A program made the translations under genes and the position numbers. Source: Bacillus sp. JCM 19034 (GTDB lineage Bacteria; Bacillota; Bacilli; Bacillales; Bacillaceae_D). Taken from it: DNA of 64,000 nucleotides. The notes beneath the pieces were generated by a model. The model saw nothing but the letters and a program-made list of their open reading frames with translations. It searched no databases and was not told where the DNA came from. Shown in pieces: positions 51,941 through 60,472 of the stretch; within the stretch, counting starts at the first letter, position 1; each line of letters begins with the position of its first letter. The stretch lies in the NCBI RefSeq assembly GCF_001310635.1, contig NZ_BAXR01000010.1:1-64000 (forward strand). The letters run 5' to 3'.

Positions 51941-52736
51941 TGTTTCAACATATTTTGATTGGGCAATATTTCCCGGGACAGTCTATTTTGCATCGGTTAG
52001 ATCCAAGAGCGAAGTTAATTGCGGTCATGTTATTTGTTATTGTGATATTTATCGCCAATAGCTGGCTATCATTAGGCTTTATCTGTTTCTTTATATTCCT
52101 CCAGCTGTTGCTCGCTAGAATCACATTTTCGTATATTTGGCGGGCAATTAAGCCGATTATGATCTTAGTTATTGTTTTATTTTTGCTTCAATTATATTCG
52201 TATCGCGAAGGACAAGAATTGGTAAAGGTATGGATCTTCACGGTAACGGAAGAAGGTGTATATCATGGAGCGATCATCGCAATTAGACTTCTTGCCCTCA
52301 TCCTTATCACATCATTGCTTACATTAACGACAAAGCCGTTAGCGTTAACTGATGGATTAGAGCAGCTCATGCGTCCTCTAGAGCGTTTCAAGCTTCCAGC
52401 ACATGAGCTTGCTATAATGATGACGATTGCTATTCGTTTTATCCCAACGGTTCTACAGGAGACTGAAAGGCTTATAAAGGCTCAATTCGCCAGAGGTGTT
52501 AGTTATCGTTATGGACCGTGGAAAAGCGGATGGTGGCTCTTCTATCGTTATTGATCCCTCTGTTTATCCACTCATTTAAACGGGCTGAGGATTTAGCGAC
52601 AGCGATGGACGCTCGTGCTTATCGTGGTGGTGAAGGAAGAACGAAATATCGCGGATTACAGTGGCAATTAAGAGATACGTTGGCATTAATGATAGTGACA
52701 CTTTTTTCAGCTGTCATTGTTTATTTACGATTTTAG
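51940..52736 (+). CDS. ecfT: ECF transporter membrane subunit T (frame-broken at 52516)
   Basis: Membrane coupling subunit of the ECF module. Several hydrophobic helices (for example LIAVMLFVIVIFIANSWLSL) and the C-terminal coupling helices with ARG motifs: AMDARAYRGGEGRTKYRGL. The frame is lost at CC 52516-52517; one missing C restores GPVEKRMVALLSLLIPLF and a 265-aa product. Starts within the ecfA2 stop codon. GGGGGACATA ribosome site. Confidence 0.92.
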
Positions 52737-52753
52737 GTAAAGGGTGTGTTTGC

Positions 52754-53530
52754 ATGCAGCGTGTAGCAGCACTACTGTCATATGACGGGACAAATTTCTC
52801 TGGCTATCAAGTACAGCCAAGTAAAAGAACCGTGCAGCTTGAGCTTGAACAGGCTCTTACGAAGCTGCATAAAGGAGAAAAGATCAAGGTCATCTCCTCA
52901 GGGCGAACAGATGCTGGGGTTCACGCCAAGGGTCAAGTGATTCATTTTGATACGTCATTGACCATTCCCGCTAATCGTTGGCCTAATGCAATTAACGCCT
53001 GTCTACCTGATGATATATTTGTTCATGAAGTGAAACCAGTTGCAGTCGATTTTCATGCTCGCTACGATACAGTCGGGAAAGAATACCGCTATCAGATTTC
53101 ACTGAAGCGACAATTAGACGTTTTTCGGCGAAACTTTACGTATTTGATCCAACAAGAGGTAAACACCGCGGAAATGGAGCTTGCCGCTCACTATTTGATC
53201 GGTAGACATGACTATTCTTCCTTTTGTGCCTCAAATACTGATGTCAAAGACAAAGTACGAGAAGTTACCGCAATTGAGCTAGTCAAAAGCGGAGACGAGC
53301 TTAGTCTTCGTTTTAAAGGAACGGGATTTTTGTATAATATGGTTCGGATTATGGTTGGTACGTTGTTAGAGGTTGGCTATGGGAAGCTTGAGAGTGAGGA
53401 TGTTGCTCACATACTAGCAGCACGAGATCGGACGAAAGCAAGCAAAACAGCACCAGCACACGGTTTGTACCTTTGGAAGGTCGATTATCCGAATCTTGTA
53501 TTCGATTATTATAAAAACAACGAATCCTAG
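52754..53530 (+). CDS. truA: tRNA pseudouridine(38-40) synthase
   Basis: Makes pseudouridine in tRNA anticodon stems. 258 aa from ATG 52754 (QRVAALLSYDGTNFSGYQVQ); an upstream in-frame extension overlaps ecfT and is not needed. Catalytic Asp in SSGRTDAGVHAKGQ; later GRHDYSSFCASNTDVKDKVR and GTGFLYNMVRIMVGTLLEVG. Last gene before the L13 leader. Confidence 0.96.
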   Translation: MQRVAALLSYDGTNFSGYQVQPSKRTVQLELEQALTKLHKGEKIKVISSGRTDAGVHAKGQVIHFDTSLTIPANRWPNAINACLPDDIFVHEVKPVAVDFHARYDTVGKEYRYQISLKRQLDVFRRNFTYLIQQEVNTAEMELAAHYLIGRHDYSSFCASNTDVKDKVREVTAIELVKSGDELSLRFKGTGFLYNMVRIMVGTLLEVGYGKLESEDVAHILAARDRTKASKTAPAHGLYLWKVDYPNLVFDYYKNNES

Positions 53531-53542
53531 TGTAACATTTTA

Positions 53543-53571
53543 TTGACATTGGATTTTGAATATTATATGAT
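53543..53571 (+). promoter_or_regulatory. SigA promoter of rplM-rpsI
   Basis: TTGACA (53543-53548) and TATGAT (53566-53571), 17-base spacer. Confidence 0.8.
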
Positions 53572-53660
53572 GGTAGATGGTAATTCCATAACCCACTAGC
53601 CCCGGGTGCCGGAAACGATACTATAGACATGGATAAGTAAGCTTTTTTTAGTTTGAAAGG
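53572..53660 (+). promoter_or_regulatory. L13 leader
   Basis: GGTAGATGG, CCCACTAGCCCCGGGTGCCGG, GATACTAT and GACATGGATAAGTAAGC, then T7, match the remembered layout of the Bacillus L13 leader. It is presumed to give autoregulation of rplM-rpsI. The GCTTTTTTTA near 53641 may act as the attenuator end. Confidence 0.75.
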
Positions 53661-53696
53661 TAAATTGAAAGTGATTGTTTATTAGGAGGGTAAATT

Positions 53697-54134
53697 ATGC
53701 GTACAACATATATGGCAAAGCCAAACGAAGTTGAGCGTAAATGGTATGTCGTCGACGCAGAAGGTCAAACACTTGGTCGTCTTGCTTCTGAAGTTGCATC
53801 CATTCTTCGCGGTAAGCACAAGCCAACATTCACACCACACGTTGATACAGGTGATCACGTGATTGTGATTAATGCTGAGAAGATTCATTTAACAGGAAAT
53901 AAATTAAACGATAAGATCTACTATCGTCATTCTCTTCACCCAGGTGGTTTGAAGCAGACAACTGCTGGCGATATGCGTGCTAACAAGCCGGAACGTATGC
54001 TAGAGTTAGCAATTAAAGGGATGCTTCCAAAGAACACTCTTGGTCGCGCTCAAGGAATGAAGCTACACGTTTATGCAGGTAGCGAACACAAACATCAAGC
54101 TCAAAAACCAGAAGCATATGAACTTCGTGGTTAA
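53697..54134 (+). CDS. rplM: Ribosomal protein L13
   Basis: Early-assembly 50S protein, 145 aa, intact. [38 protein letters not shown], and the C-terminal [35 protein letters not shown] before the ATG. Downstream of its leader and promoter. Confidence 0.97.
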   Translation: MRTTYMAKPNEVERKWYVVDAEGQTLGRLASEVASILRGKHKPTFTPHVDTGDHVIVINAEKIHLTGNKLNDKIYYRHSLHPGGLKQTTAGDMRANKPERMLELAIKGMLPKNTLGRAQGMKLHVYAGSEHKHQAQKPEAYELRG

Positions 54135-54153
54135 TCGATAGGAGGGTATTATT

Positions 54154-54546
54154 TTGGCACAAGTACAATATTATGGTACAGGTCGTCGTAAGCATTCAGT
54201 TGCTCGTGTACGCTTATTGCCAGGCGACGGACGTATTGTGATTAACGGTCGTGAACTAGATGAATACTTTGGTCTTGAAACACTTAAGCTTATTGTAAAG
54301 CAACCACTCGTAGAAATCGGCGTAGAAGGTCAATATGACGTTCTTGTTAACGTTGATGGTGGTGGTTACACAGGTCAAGCTGGTGCAATCCGTCACGGTG
54401 TTGCACGTGCTCTACTTCAAGTAGACCCAGATAACCGTCCAGCACTTAAATCAGCTGGTTTCCTAACTCGTGATGCACGTATGAAAGAGCGTAAGAAATA
54501 CGGTCTTAAAGCAGCACGTCGTGCACCTCAGTTCTCAAAACGTTAA
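54154..54546 (+). CDS. rpsI: Ribosomal protein S9
   Basis: Its C-terminal Lys-Arg tail contacts P-site tRNA. 130 aa, TTG start with GATAGGAGGG upstream. [20 protein letters not shown] and a C-terminus ending [16 protein letters not shown]. Last conserved housekeeping gene before the accessory region. Confidence 0.97.
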   Translation: MAQVQYYGTGRRKHSVARVRLLPGDGRIVINGRELDEYFGLETLKLIVKQPLVEIGVEGQYDVLVNVDGGGYTGQAGAIRHGVARALLQVDPDNRPALKSAGFLTRDARMKERKKYGLKAARRAPQFSKR

Positions 54547-54584
54547 TCAATTCCATATTGCATCAACGTTTACAGAGGTTTTTT

Positions 54585-54614
54585 GGTTCAAGTTGGTTCA
54601 AATCAACTTGAACC
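54585..54614 (+). repeat. Perfect 11-bp inverted repeat after rpsI
   Basis: GGTTCAAGTTG (54585-54595) and CAACTTGAACC (54604-54614) around an 8-base loop. No T-run follows, so it may be an mRNA 3' stabiliser or the remains of an element end. Confidence 0.6.
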
Positions 54615-54639
54615 TCATAAAGAACTTAACAGATTCAAA

Positions 54640-54668
54640 GCATTGGCATCTTGCTGGTGCTTTTTTTT
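54640..54668 (+). terminator. Terminator of rplM-rpsI
   Basis: GCATTGGCA pairs with TGCTGGTGC (54640-54660, three G-T pairs), followed by T8. Confidence 0.75.
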
Positions 54669-54830
54669 CTGGCATTAATTTCAAATAGTAATTTTGTGTG
54701 GTTTCTATGTTTATATGCTAATCATTTGGAAACATATCTAATATCTATGCCTTGAGAAAATAAAGATGATGCATAAGTATCTCTTGAACCGAGTAAAGTA
54801 GTTCGTTTAATGTATAGTTTCTACGATAAC
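54669..54830. other. AT-rich non-coding stretch
   Basis: No gene or clear signal seen. Confidence 0.4.
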
Positions 54831-55070
54831 TCAGCTAATTGCTCCGACAGTTTTAAAGCCACCAAAGCCAAGAATATAACCATTCTCTTTAACAGGAATT
54901 TTACGAATTAGCTCATATACTTCTTTGTTAATAGAAACATCGCATTTTGTATTCTGTGTCTTTAACGAAGTGTCATCAGAAGTAGGACTGATGGAATGTC
55001 TAACTTTTATACAGTATTCATAAAGGTTCTCTGGGCGTATTAAAGACCTTAAAAAACCGTATAAAGGCAC
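54831..55070 (-). pseudogene. Unrecognised minus-strand open frame, possible gene fragment
   Basis: A 79-codon open frame with a GTG start and no clear ribosome site. Its C-terminal half reads like a folded protein (NKEVYELIRKIPVKENGYIL, then GFGGFKTVGAIS), but I cannot name a family. It overlaps the coiled-coil frame on the other strand at 55004-55070, so at most one is likely to be a true coding remnant there. It may be debris from an inserted element. Confidence 0.25.
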
Positions 55071-55174
55071 TAGAAGAAGAGAACAAACAATTAAAGGTCA
55101 AGTTTAAAAATTACATGGCAAGTTGTTTTAGCTTTTTCGGTTTTCTTACTTTTAAAAAGAAATTCAATGAATAG
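55004..55174 (+). pseudogene. C-terminal gene fragment with coiled coil
   Basis: An open frame without a proper start codon, beginning after a stop at 55001. It reads KTLKNRIKALEEENKQLKVK, a heptad-like charged coil, then about 20 hydrophobic and basic residues to a stop at 55172. This resembles the C-terminal coil of small transposon-associated proteins (for example the third protein of Tn554-like elements), but the match is from memory and weak. It looks like the remains of a mobile element. Confidence 0.35.
55041..55070 (+). repeat. Imperfect direct repeat, left copy
   Basis: TAAAGACCTT followed by AAAAAACCGTATAAAGGCAC; 25 of 30 positions match the copy at 56991-57020. The pair flanks the WYL regulator and the DJ-1-like gene. 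Confidence 0.5.
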
Positions 55175-55230
55175 GTAATGTTTTTAGTATTATTTTAAAA
55201 TAAATTGATTTCCATATAGAGGTGGATTCT

Positions 55231-56192
55231 ATGGCCAAAATTGACAATGTACTAGCGATTATATGGATGCTTAGTTCAGGTGAAAAAATTACTGCGAAAC
55301 AAATTTCAGAAAAGTTAGAGATGAATATAAGGACTGTGTATCGTTATATTGATACACTTTCAATAAGTGGTGTACCTATAATTTCAGACGCAGGACATAA
55401 CGGTGGATACACTTTATTGAACAATTTTATTGAAGCTCCTCTTTTTTTGATTTTGAGGAGCAAACCTCGCTATTTCACGCTGCTATTTTTGCAGAAGAAG
55501 CCGGTTATTATGGAGGTGAAGCACTAAATAGGGCTATTTCAAAGCTAAGAAAATATTCGAATCAAGAGCAGGAAACAAAGATAAATCAACATTTAACTAG
55601 TCTTGAAGTAATAAGTCGATTAAGTTCCCTCGCTATGGAACCTTTTTTGAAGGAGTTGGAGCAGGCCGTAGCTGACGGATACTCTGTAAAAATTCTATAC
55701 CATAAAAGTGCTGAAGGGCAATCAAAGTATAGATTGGTGGATCCGTACAGAATTATTTATTGGAATAATAAGTGGTATGTCATTGGATTTTGTCATCTTA
55801 GGAATGATATCCGTAGTTTTAGGGTAGATCGAGTGGAAAGTCTAATGTTAACCGAAAATAAGTTTAACCGACCAGAAAATTTTTCAGCACGTGACTTTTT
55901 TATGAAAAACCTTGTTCCAACTATAGAAGATAAGGAAGGGATTATTTCTTTGGTTATTAATGGAGATAAAAGTTCATTGAGTGATATTTGCCAACATTGG
56001 TTTTTAGGAAATTATTTACAAGAGCGGACTTCAAATCAAGCAGTATTTCTTCTTGAGAAAGATATGATACATACATATGTACCATATTTACTTTTACCGT
56101 ACGGTAAATCGATTCGAGTTATTGAGCCAATCAGTCTTAAGAAAAGAATGATTGATGTTTTGTCGGAATTAATAAAATTTCATCAAATTTGA
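55231..56192 (+). CDS. HTH-WYL transcriptional regulator (frame-broken at 55442)
   Basis: YafY/DeoR-type regulator. Residues 1-55 form a winged HTH (KITAKQISEKLEMNIRTVYR, YIDTLSISGVPII). The WYL ligand-sensing domain follows around VDPYRIIYWNNKWYVIGFCH, with RSFRVDRVESL. The frame is lost in the T7 run at 55442-55448; one missing T restores a continuous 320-aa protein. ATG 55231 with TAGAGGTGG upstream. Next to a DJ-1-like gene that it may control. Ligand and targets unknown. Confidence 0.85.
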
Positions 56193-56193
56193 T

Positions 56194-56224
56194 AACTTCC
56201 CTGACGCTAGATGTCAGGGAAGTT
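56194..56224. terminator. Perfect 12-bp hairpin between the WYL gene and the DJ-1-like gene
   Basis: AACTTCCCTGAC (56194-56205) and GTCAGGGAAGTT (56213-56224), 7-base loop, starting two bases after the WYL stop. The T-run after it is poor (ATGTTATCTTT), so termination may be partial. Confidence 0.65.
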
Positions 56225-56268
56225 ATGTTATCTTTGGCTATATTAAATGTGATTGGAGTGTTATTTAG

Positions 56269-56901
56269 ATGCAAACAAAAAAAGTTTTTCTTTATGTATT
56301 TAATACAATGTCGGACTGGGAATATGGATATTTAATTGCGGAACTAAACTCAGGAAGATATTTCAAAAAAGATTTAGCACCCTTAAAAGTAATTACAGTA
56401 GGAGCTAATAAAGAAATTATTACTACAATGGGAGGACTGAGCATTAAACCAGATATTGCCCTTGATGAGTGTACTCTTGAGAGTACGGATCTTATAATTT
56501 TACCTGGAGGGAATACTTGGGGAGAAGATAATCATCAACCTATTTTGAAAAAAATTGGCGTGGCTATAAAGCTTGGCACTATTGTTGCTGCAATTTGTGG
56601 TGCGACTGAGGGACTAGCGAATGTTGGATACCTAGATTCTAGAAAGCATACAAGCAATGACTTAGAGTATATTAAAATGGTCTGTCCTAATTATAAAGGA
56701 GAAAAATTTTATGAGATGGAACCTGTAGTATCTGGCGAGAATTTGGTTACTGCATCAGGAGTAGCTCCTTTGGAATTTGCGATGGAAGTAATGAAGAAAT
56801 TAGATGTGTTTGCACCAGATACATTGCATTCATGGTATAAGCTAAATAAGACTCATAAATCAGAATACTTCTTCCAGTTAATGGATTCGATAAGTAGATG
56901 A
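56269..56901 (+). CDS. DJ-1/PfpI family protein
   Basis: Class I glutamine amidotransferase-like fold, 210 aa, intact. The nucleophile elbow is AAICGAT (Cys about residue 106), preceded by the strand LIILPGGNTWGED; the acid residue of the family is probably in the N-terminal SDWEYGY. VTASGVAPLEFAMEVM matches the C-terminal part. Members include stress-response hydrolases, glyoxalases and regulators; the role here is unknown. ATG at 56269 with GGAGTG upstream. A strong terminator follows. Confidence 0.85.
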   Translation: MQTKKVFLYVFNTMSDWEYGYLIAELNSGRYFKKDLAPLKVITVGANKEIITTMGGLSIKPDIALDECTLESTDLIILPGGNTWGEDNHQPILKKIGVAIKLGTIVAAICGATEGLANVGYLDSRKHTSNDLEYIKMVCPNYKGEKFYEMEPVVSGENLVTASGVAPLEFAMEVMKKLDVFAPDTLHSWYKLNKTHKSEYFFQLMDSISR

Positions 56902-56941
56902 GCTGAAAAAAATCAACATAGCAGTTTAATATTAGTTTATT

Positions 56942-56976
56942 ACCATGCTTTAGACGATGTCTAAGCATGGTTTTTG
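56942..56976 (+). terminator. Terminator after the DJ-1-like gene
   Basis: ACCATGCTT-T-AGAC pairs with GTCT-AAGCATGGT (56942-56971), one bulge, followed by TTTTT. Confidence 0.85.
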
Positions 56977-56990
56977 TATATAACTTAAAA

Positions 56991-57020
56991 TAAAGACCTT
57001 AGTAAACAGTATAAATGCAA
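56991..57020 (+). repeat. Imperfect direct repeat, right copy
   Basis: TAAAGACCTT followed by AGTAAACAGTATAAATGCAA; 25 of 30 positions match 55041-55070. Confidence 0.5.
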
Positions 57021-57062
57021 CTGTAACCATTAGAAAAGATTGAACAGATTTTGCTCGATAAA

Positions 57063-57331
57063 AATGAACACTATTTCCCAGTAGAAACGAGCACTTTATT
57101 TAAAGAGGTGGGGCATGGTAGCCTGCCAAGAATGCAATGAATTGAGCAATTGGCTTCTCGGCCCATAATCATGCCCGTAGAGGCTTCATACCACTCTCAA
57201 TTCCCAATTAAGTGTTCATTCATACTTAGCAGTAAGTTTTCAGAATCACTTACGGTTACATCATCTCGACTTTATTGGTCGTAGCCTGAAAGAGTAGGCT
57301 ATAGTTAAAAGGGAGAAACAACTCCTTTTTT
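57063..57331 (+). ncRNA. Candidate structured RNA with nested helices, pseudoknot and terminator
   Basis: A gene-free stretch that folds unusually well by eye. AATGAACACT (57063-57072) pairs perfectly with AGTGTTCATT (57211-57220). Nested inside are GTG/CAC (57108-57110 with 57192-57194), GGGCATG/CATGCCC (57111-57117 with 57170-57176), GCCAAGAA/TTCTCGGC (57125-57132 with 57155-57162, one mismatch) and CAAT/ATTG (57135-57138 with 57149-57152). The apical loop AATTGAG (57140-57146) is complementary to CTCAATT (57196-57202), a 7-bp pseudoknot. Three further hairpins follow (57232-57253, 57267-57281, 57282-57301), then GGAG/CTCC with a T-run (57307-57331). Family unknown; no protein frame explains it. 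Confidence 0.6.
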
Positions 57332-57504
57332 CTCTTCAAGATATATTCGTAATCGGCAGTTGTGGGTTCTGACAGTACGCTTATTAGAATTAATGTATAA
57401 TTAGAATATGGATTCATTGTCAATAATCTACTACTTAAAGCAGTTCAACTTAATCTGACTTTTTCTTAAATATATCATTCACATGAGAAAGGAAGTTTTC
57501 TAAT
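57332..57504. other. Non-coding gap before the HTH regulator
   Basis: TATAAT at 57396-57401 could be a -10, but I see no fitting -35. GAAAGGAAG precedes the next ATG. Confidence 0.4.
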
Positions 57505-57921
57505 ATGGATTTTAGTAATAAATTAAAAATCGAAAGAGAGAAAAGAGGTTGGTCGCAAGAAGAGCTCGCTCAAAAATTATTTGTTAGTCGTCAATCAGTT
57601 TCTAAATGGGAGAATGGTAAAAACTATCCTAATATCGAGGTAATTATTGAATTAAGTAATCTGTTCGATATAACAATTGATGCATTACTAAAAAATGATG
57701 AAGATCTAAAAGAAAAAATAATTCAAGATAGTAAACAGTCAACATATTTATCTTGGCAATCTAAAGTTTTGTTTATTTTAGGTATGATTATGGCGATTAT
57801 CCTTGTTAGCACGATAAAATATGGGGAAACAAATTGGGTTTCTATTGGTGGTACAATAAGTGGAACATTAATTTTTCTGATATTTCTTTACTTTTTTTCT
57901 CGGAATGTAAAAAAAAAATGA
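57505..57921 (+). CDS. XRE-family HTH protein with C-terminal membrane helices
   Basis: 138 aa, intact. The N-terminal Cro/CI-type HTH (residues about 5-60) reads KLKIEREKRGWSQEELAQKL then FVSRQSVSKWENGKNYPNIE. Two hydrophobic helices (about 87-105 and 114-133) end in a basic tail. This soluble-DNA-binding plus membrane layout is common in regulators placed next to ABC exporters. It lies about 300 bases upstream of the ABC genes, separated by two hairpin elements. Signal sensed is unknown. Confidence 0.85.
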   Translation: MDFSNKLKIEREKRGWSQEELAQKLFVSRQSVSKWENGKNYPNIEVIIELSNLFDITIDALLKNDEDLKEKIIQDSKQSTYLSWQSKVLFILGMIMAIILVSTIKYGETNWVSIGGTISGTLIFLIFLYFFSRNVKKK

Positions 57922-57962
57922 CACATGAGAATTGAAAGATAAACATAGATAATTGATTAACT

Positions 57963-58052
57963 AACAATGTAAAGTCAATTAAAAAAAGGAAATTTAGAAG
58001 GTTAACTATAAGTTGCGTATCCATTCAACTTATAGTTAACCTTATTTTTTCT
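57963..58052. repeat. Hairpin element, copy A
   Basis: GGTTAACTATAAGTTG (58000-58015) and CAACTTATAGTTAACC (58026-58041) are perfect 16-bp arms around 10 bases, followed by TTATTTTTTCTC. The preceding AACAATGTAAAGTCAATT also recurs before copy B. It can act as a terminator. Confidence 0.75.
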
Positions 58053-58100
58053 CAGCAGTCTAGAAGAAGTGACATGTAAGAAAGAAAATATAAACATATT

Positions 58101-58180
58101 AACAATCAATGAAAAGTCAGTCATAGCAAGGGGTAACTATAAGTTGCGCATCAATGCAACCATAGTTACCTTTATTTTAT
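58101..58180. repeat. Hairpin element, copy B
   Basis: GGTAACTATAAGTTGC (58132-58147) and GCAACCATAGTTACC (58156-58170) repeat copy A with changes, and the left flank AACAATCAATGAAAAGTCAG matches that of copy A. A TTTATTTTATTT tail follows. Lies about 60 bases before the ABC ATPase. Confidence 0.7.
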
Positions 58181-58227
58181 TTCTTCTTCACACTATGATA
58201 ATGACAAAGAAAAGGAGGTTATTAGAT

Positions 58228-59134
58228 GTGTTGCAACTCAAAAACGTAACAAAAAGCTTCAAGGATTTTACTGCTGTAAAAAACATTAGTTTCAAACTTG
58301 AAAAGGGAGATATGTTAGGATTTCTAGGAAAGAATGGGGCTGGTAAGTCTACTACTTTTCGAATGATATTAGGACTAGTACCTCCTACATCTGGAAGTAT
58401 TACTTTTAAAGGAAGTAAAATGGCTCAAGATAGTTTTGATAACATTGGTTTTCTTCCTGAAGAGCGAGGTCTTCATACAAAATTAACTGTTGAAGAAGAA
58501 CTAATTTATATGGGTAGTTTAAAAACATGAAGAAGAACGAATTGAAAGTCAAGATTAATTATTGGCTAGAAAAATTCGAAATCACTCAAAATAAAAAAAT
58601 AAAGATTTCTGAGCTTTCCAAAGGGAATCAGCAAAAAATACAATTGATAGCAAGCATCATTCATAATCCAGAGCTCTTAATACTAGATGAACCTTTAGTG
58701 GATTGGATCCTATTAATGTTGAATTATTAAAGGCAGCAATAAAGGAATTAAATTCTGCAGGCACTACCATTATTTTTAGTTCGCATAGGTTAGAACATAT
58801 AGAAGAATTATGTAATAAAGTGGGTATTCTTAATAACGGAAAATTAGTGTCCTATGGCCATCTATCTGAGGTTAAATCTAAGTCAAAATATCAACATATC
58901 ATTATTGAGAGTGATGAGGATTTTTCTTATTTAAAAAATATGAATGGAGTAGAACATATTGAAATATACAACAATACTGTATCTCTAAAGGTTCATGATG
59001 AACATACAAGTAAATTAATATTTAGTGAAATTTCCCAAAAAGATTTTGTGAAAAGGTTCCAAATTATCGAGCCTACCATCCAAGATATTTTTATTGAACT
59101 AGTTGGTGAAAAAGCAGGTGAAAGTATTGAATAA
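58228..59134 (+). CDS. ABC transporter ATPase, NatA/YhaQ-like (two frame breaks)
   Basis: Walker A GKNGAGKST, Q-loop region FLPEERGLHTKLTVEEEL, variant signature LSKGNQQK, Walker B LLILDEPFSGLDP, H-loop SSHR; a C-terminal DUF4162-like domain to residue 302. The frame is lost at A5 58521-58525 (one A) and TTT 58694-58696 (one T); repair gives the motifs above. GTG 58228 with AAAGGAGG upstream. The next gene, overlapping its end, is an ABC-2 permease, so the pair is an exporter, possibly for sodium, a drug or a peptide. Confidence 0.88.
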
Positions 59135-60362
59135 ATTTTGGACTATTTTTAAATTTACCTACCTAAAAACGGTCTTAAGTAACTCGTTTATAGTTGTTTC
59201 CCTTATCTTTATCGTTGGCATCGTAGGTTTTGCAAATTTCGATAAAATCAAAGATTGGTTTCAAGATGAAGAAAACCTATCTGTAGCCATCGTAACAAGT
59301 GATGATAGTATATACGACGCCATAAATGAGAATAAATTATACATTACACCAAATACAACTATGAAAAAGACAACTAAGGATAGAGCATTTGAATTACTGG
59401 AATCGAATGATATCTCTCGGATCTACTCAATCAACCGGAAGGACGATCATAATTTAGAGGCAGAAATTATTTATAAAGATTCTATTCAACAGACAGAAAA
59501 GGACAATCTGCAACATTTATTAACTCAAATTCAGTTTGACATTAAATCAGCAATGTACGGATTGACCGACGAACAAATGAATGATTTAAAACAGAGCAGT
59601 AGTGTGGTTGCAGAAAAAACAACGCACAATGTCGATAAAAACTACAGCTCAGACGAATCGGAATTAATAAGTACTATTGCTCTCGTGAGTATTTTTATCA
59701 TGTTTATTATCATACTCAGTTATTCAAATCAAGCTGCTTTAGAAATTGCAACTGAAAAAAATTCAAAAGTTATGGAGATGGTTATTACGAGTGTATCTCC
59801 TATTATCCATTTATGGGGGAAAATAACGGCATTAATTATGGCAGGATTAACTCAGGTATTGATCATAGCAATAACTTTAATTATAAGTTATTTTTCTTTT
59901 GACGGTAATAAGTTGTTTAATGATTTGCATTTCGAAATTACAGAAAACATCATTTGGATATTTATTTTAAGCTTACTATTTGTATTAATCGGTCTTGCAA
60001 CATATATTATTTTCGCAATGATTATAGGATCAATGACTACGAACTTGGAGAATATGAGCCAGGCCGTTATGCCATTAAATATACTCTTATTTATACCAAT
60101 GTATTTAATCGTACTTAATACGGATGCTCCTGAAAGTTCGATAATAGAAGTAACAAGTTTTATTCCTTTTTTCTCACCATTTACTATGATATTGAGACTC
60201 ACAACGCCAGAAGTATCGGGACTTGAAATTTTTATATCTCTCGTTTTTTCTCTTATTTTAATAATCTTGTTGTCTTGGATTGCTAGTAGAAGTTATAAAT
60301 CTTTACTATTATCTTTTGATATAAATATTATTAAATCAGTTAGAAAAACACTCGGAAAATAA
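59118..60362 (+). CDS. ABC-2 type permease, NatB/YhaP-like
   Basis: About 415 aa, intact. One N-terminal membrane helix (NSFIVVSLIFIVGIVGFANF), a large extracellular domain (about residues 45-185), then five or more helices (ISTIALVSIFIMFIIILSY and later), with ATEKNSKVMEMVITSVSP in the first cytoplasmic loop, the ABC-2 signature. Starts within the end of the ATPase gene (GTG 59118, or TTG 59127 behind GCAGGTG), implying coupled translation. The exported compound is not known. Confidence 0.87.
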   Translation: MKVLNKFWTIFKFTYLKTVLSNSFIVVSLIFIVGIVGFANFDKIKDWFQDEENLSVAIVTSDDSIYDAINENKLYITPNTTMKKTTKDRAFELLESNDISRIYSINRKDDHNLEAEIIYKDSIQQTEKDNLQHLLTQIQFDIKSAMYGLTDEQMNDLKQSSSVVAEKTTHNVDKNYSSDESELISTIALVSIFIMFIIILSYSNQAALEIATEKNSKVMEMVITSVSPIIHLWGKITALIMAGLTQVLIIAITLIISYFSFDGNKLFNDLHFEITENIIWIFILSLLFVLIGLATYIIFAMIIGSMTTNLENMSQAVMPLNILLFIPMYLIVLNTDAPESSIIEVTSFIPFFSPFTMILRLTTPEVSGLEIFISLVFSLILIILLSWIASRSYKSLLLSFDINIIKSVRKTLGK

Positions 60363-60472
60363 AGAAATTATCTATATGAGTTTATCCTTGAGTTTCTTTA
60401 CAAATTGTTTAACTTTAGATTTACTCAAGTAAATAATGAAAGAATTTTTAAATAATAAAAGGGGATTTTAAT

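Noticed and set aside
57031..57136. Plus-strand open frame of about 35 codons over the structured RNA (LEKIEQILLDKNEH...)
   Set aside because: It has no start codon or ribosome site, stops early, and the paired arms explain the sequence better; a decayed coding origin is not excluded.
57267..57301. Firm assignment of the structured region to HEARO/omega RNA
   Set aside because: Only a short 3' segment recalls that family from memory; no iscB, isrB or tnpB gene is nearby and no search could be run.
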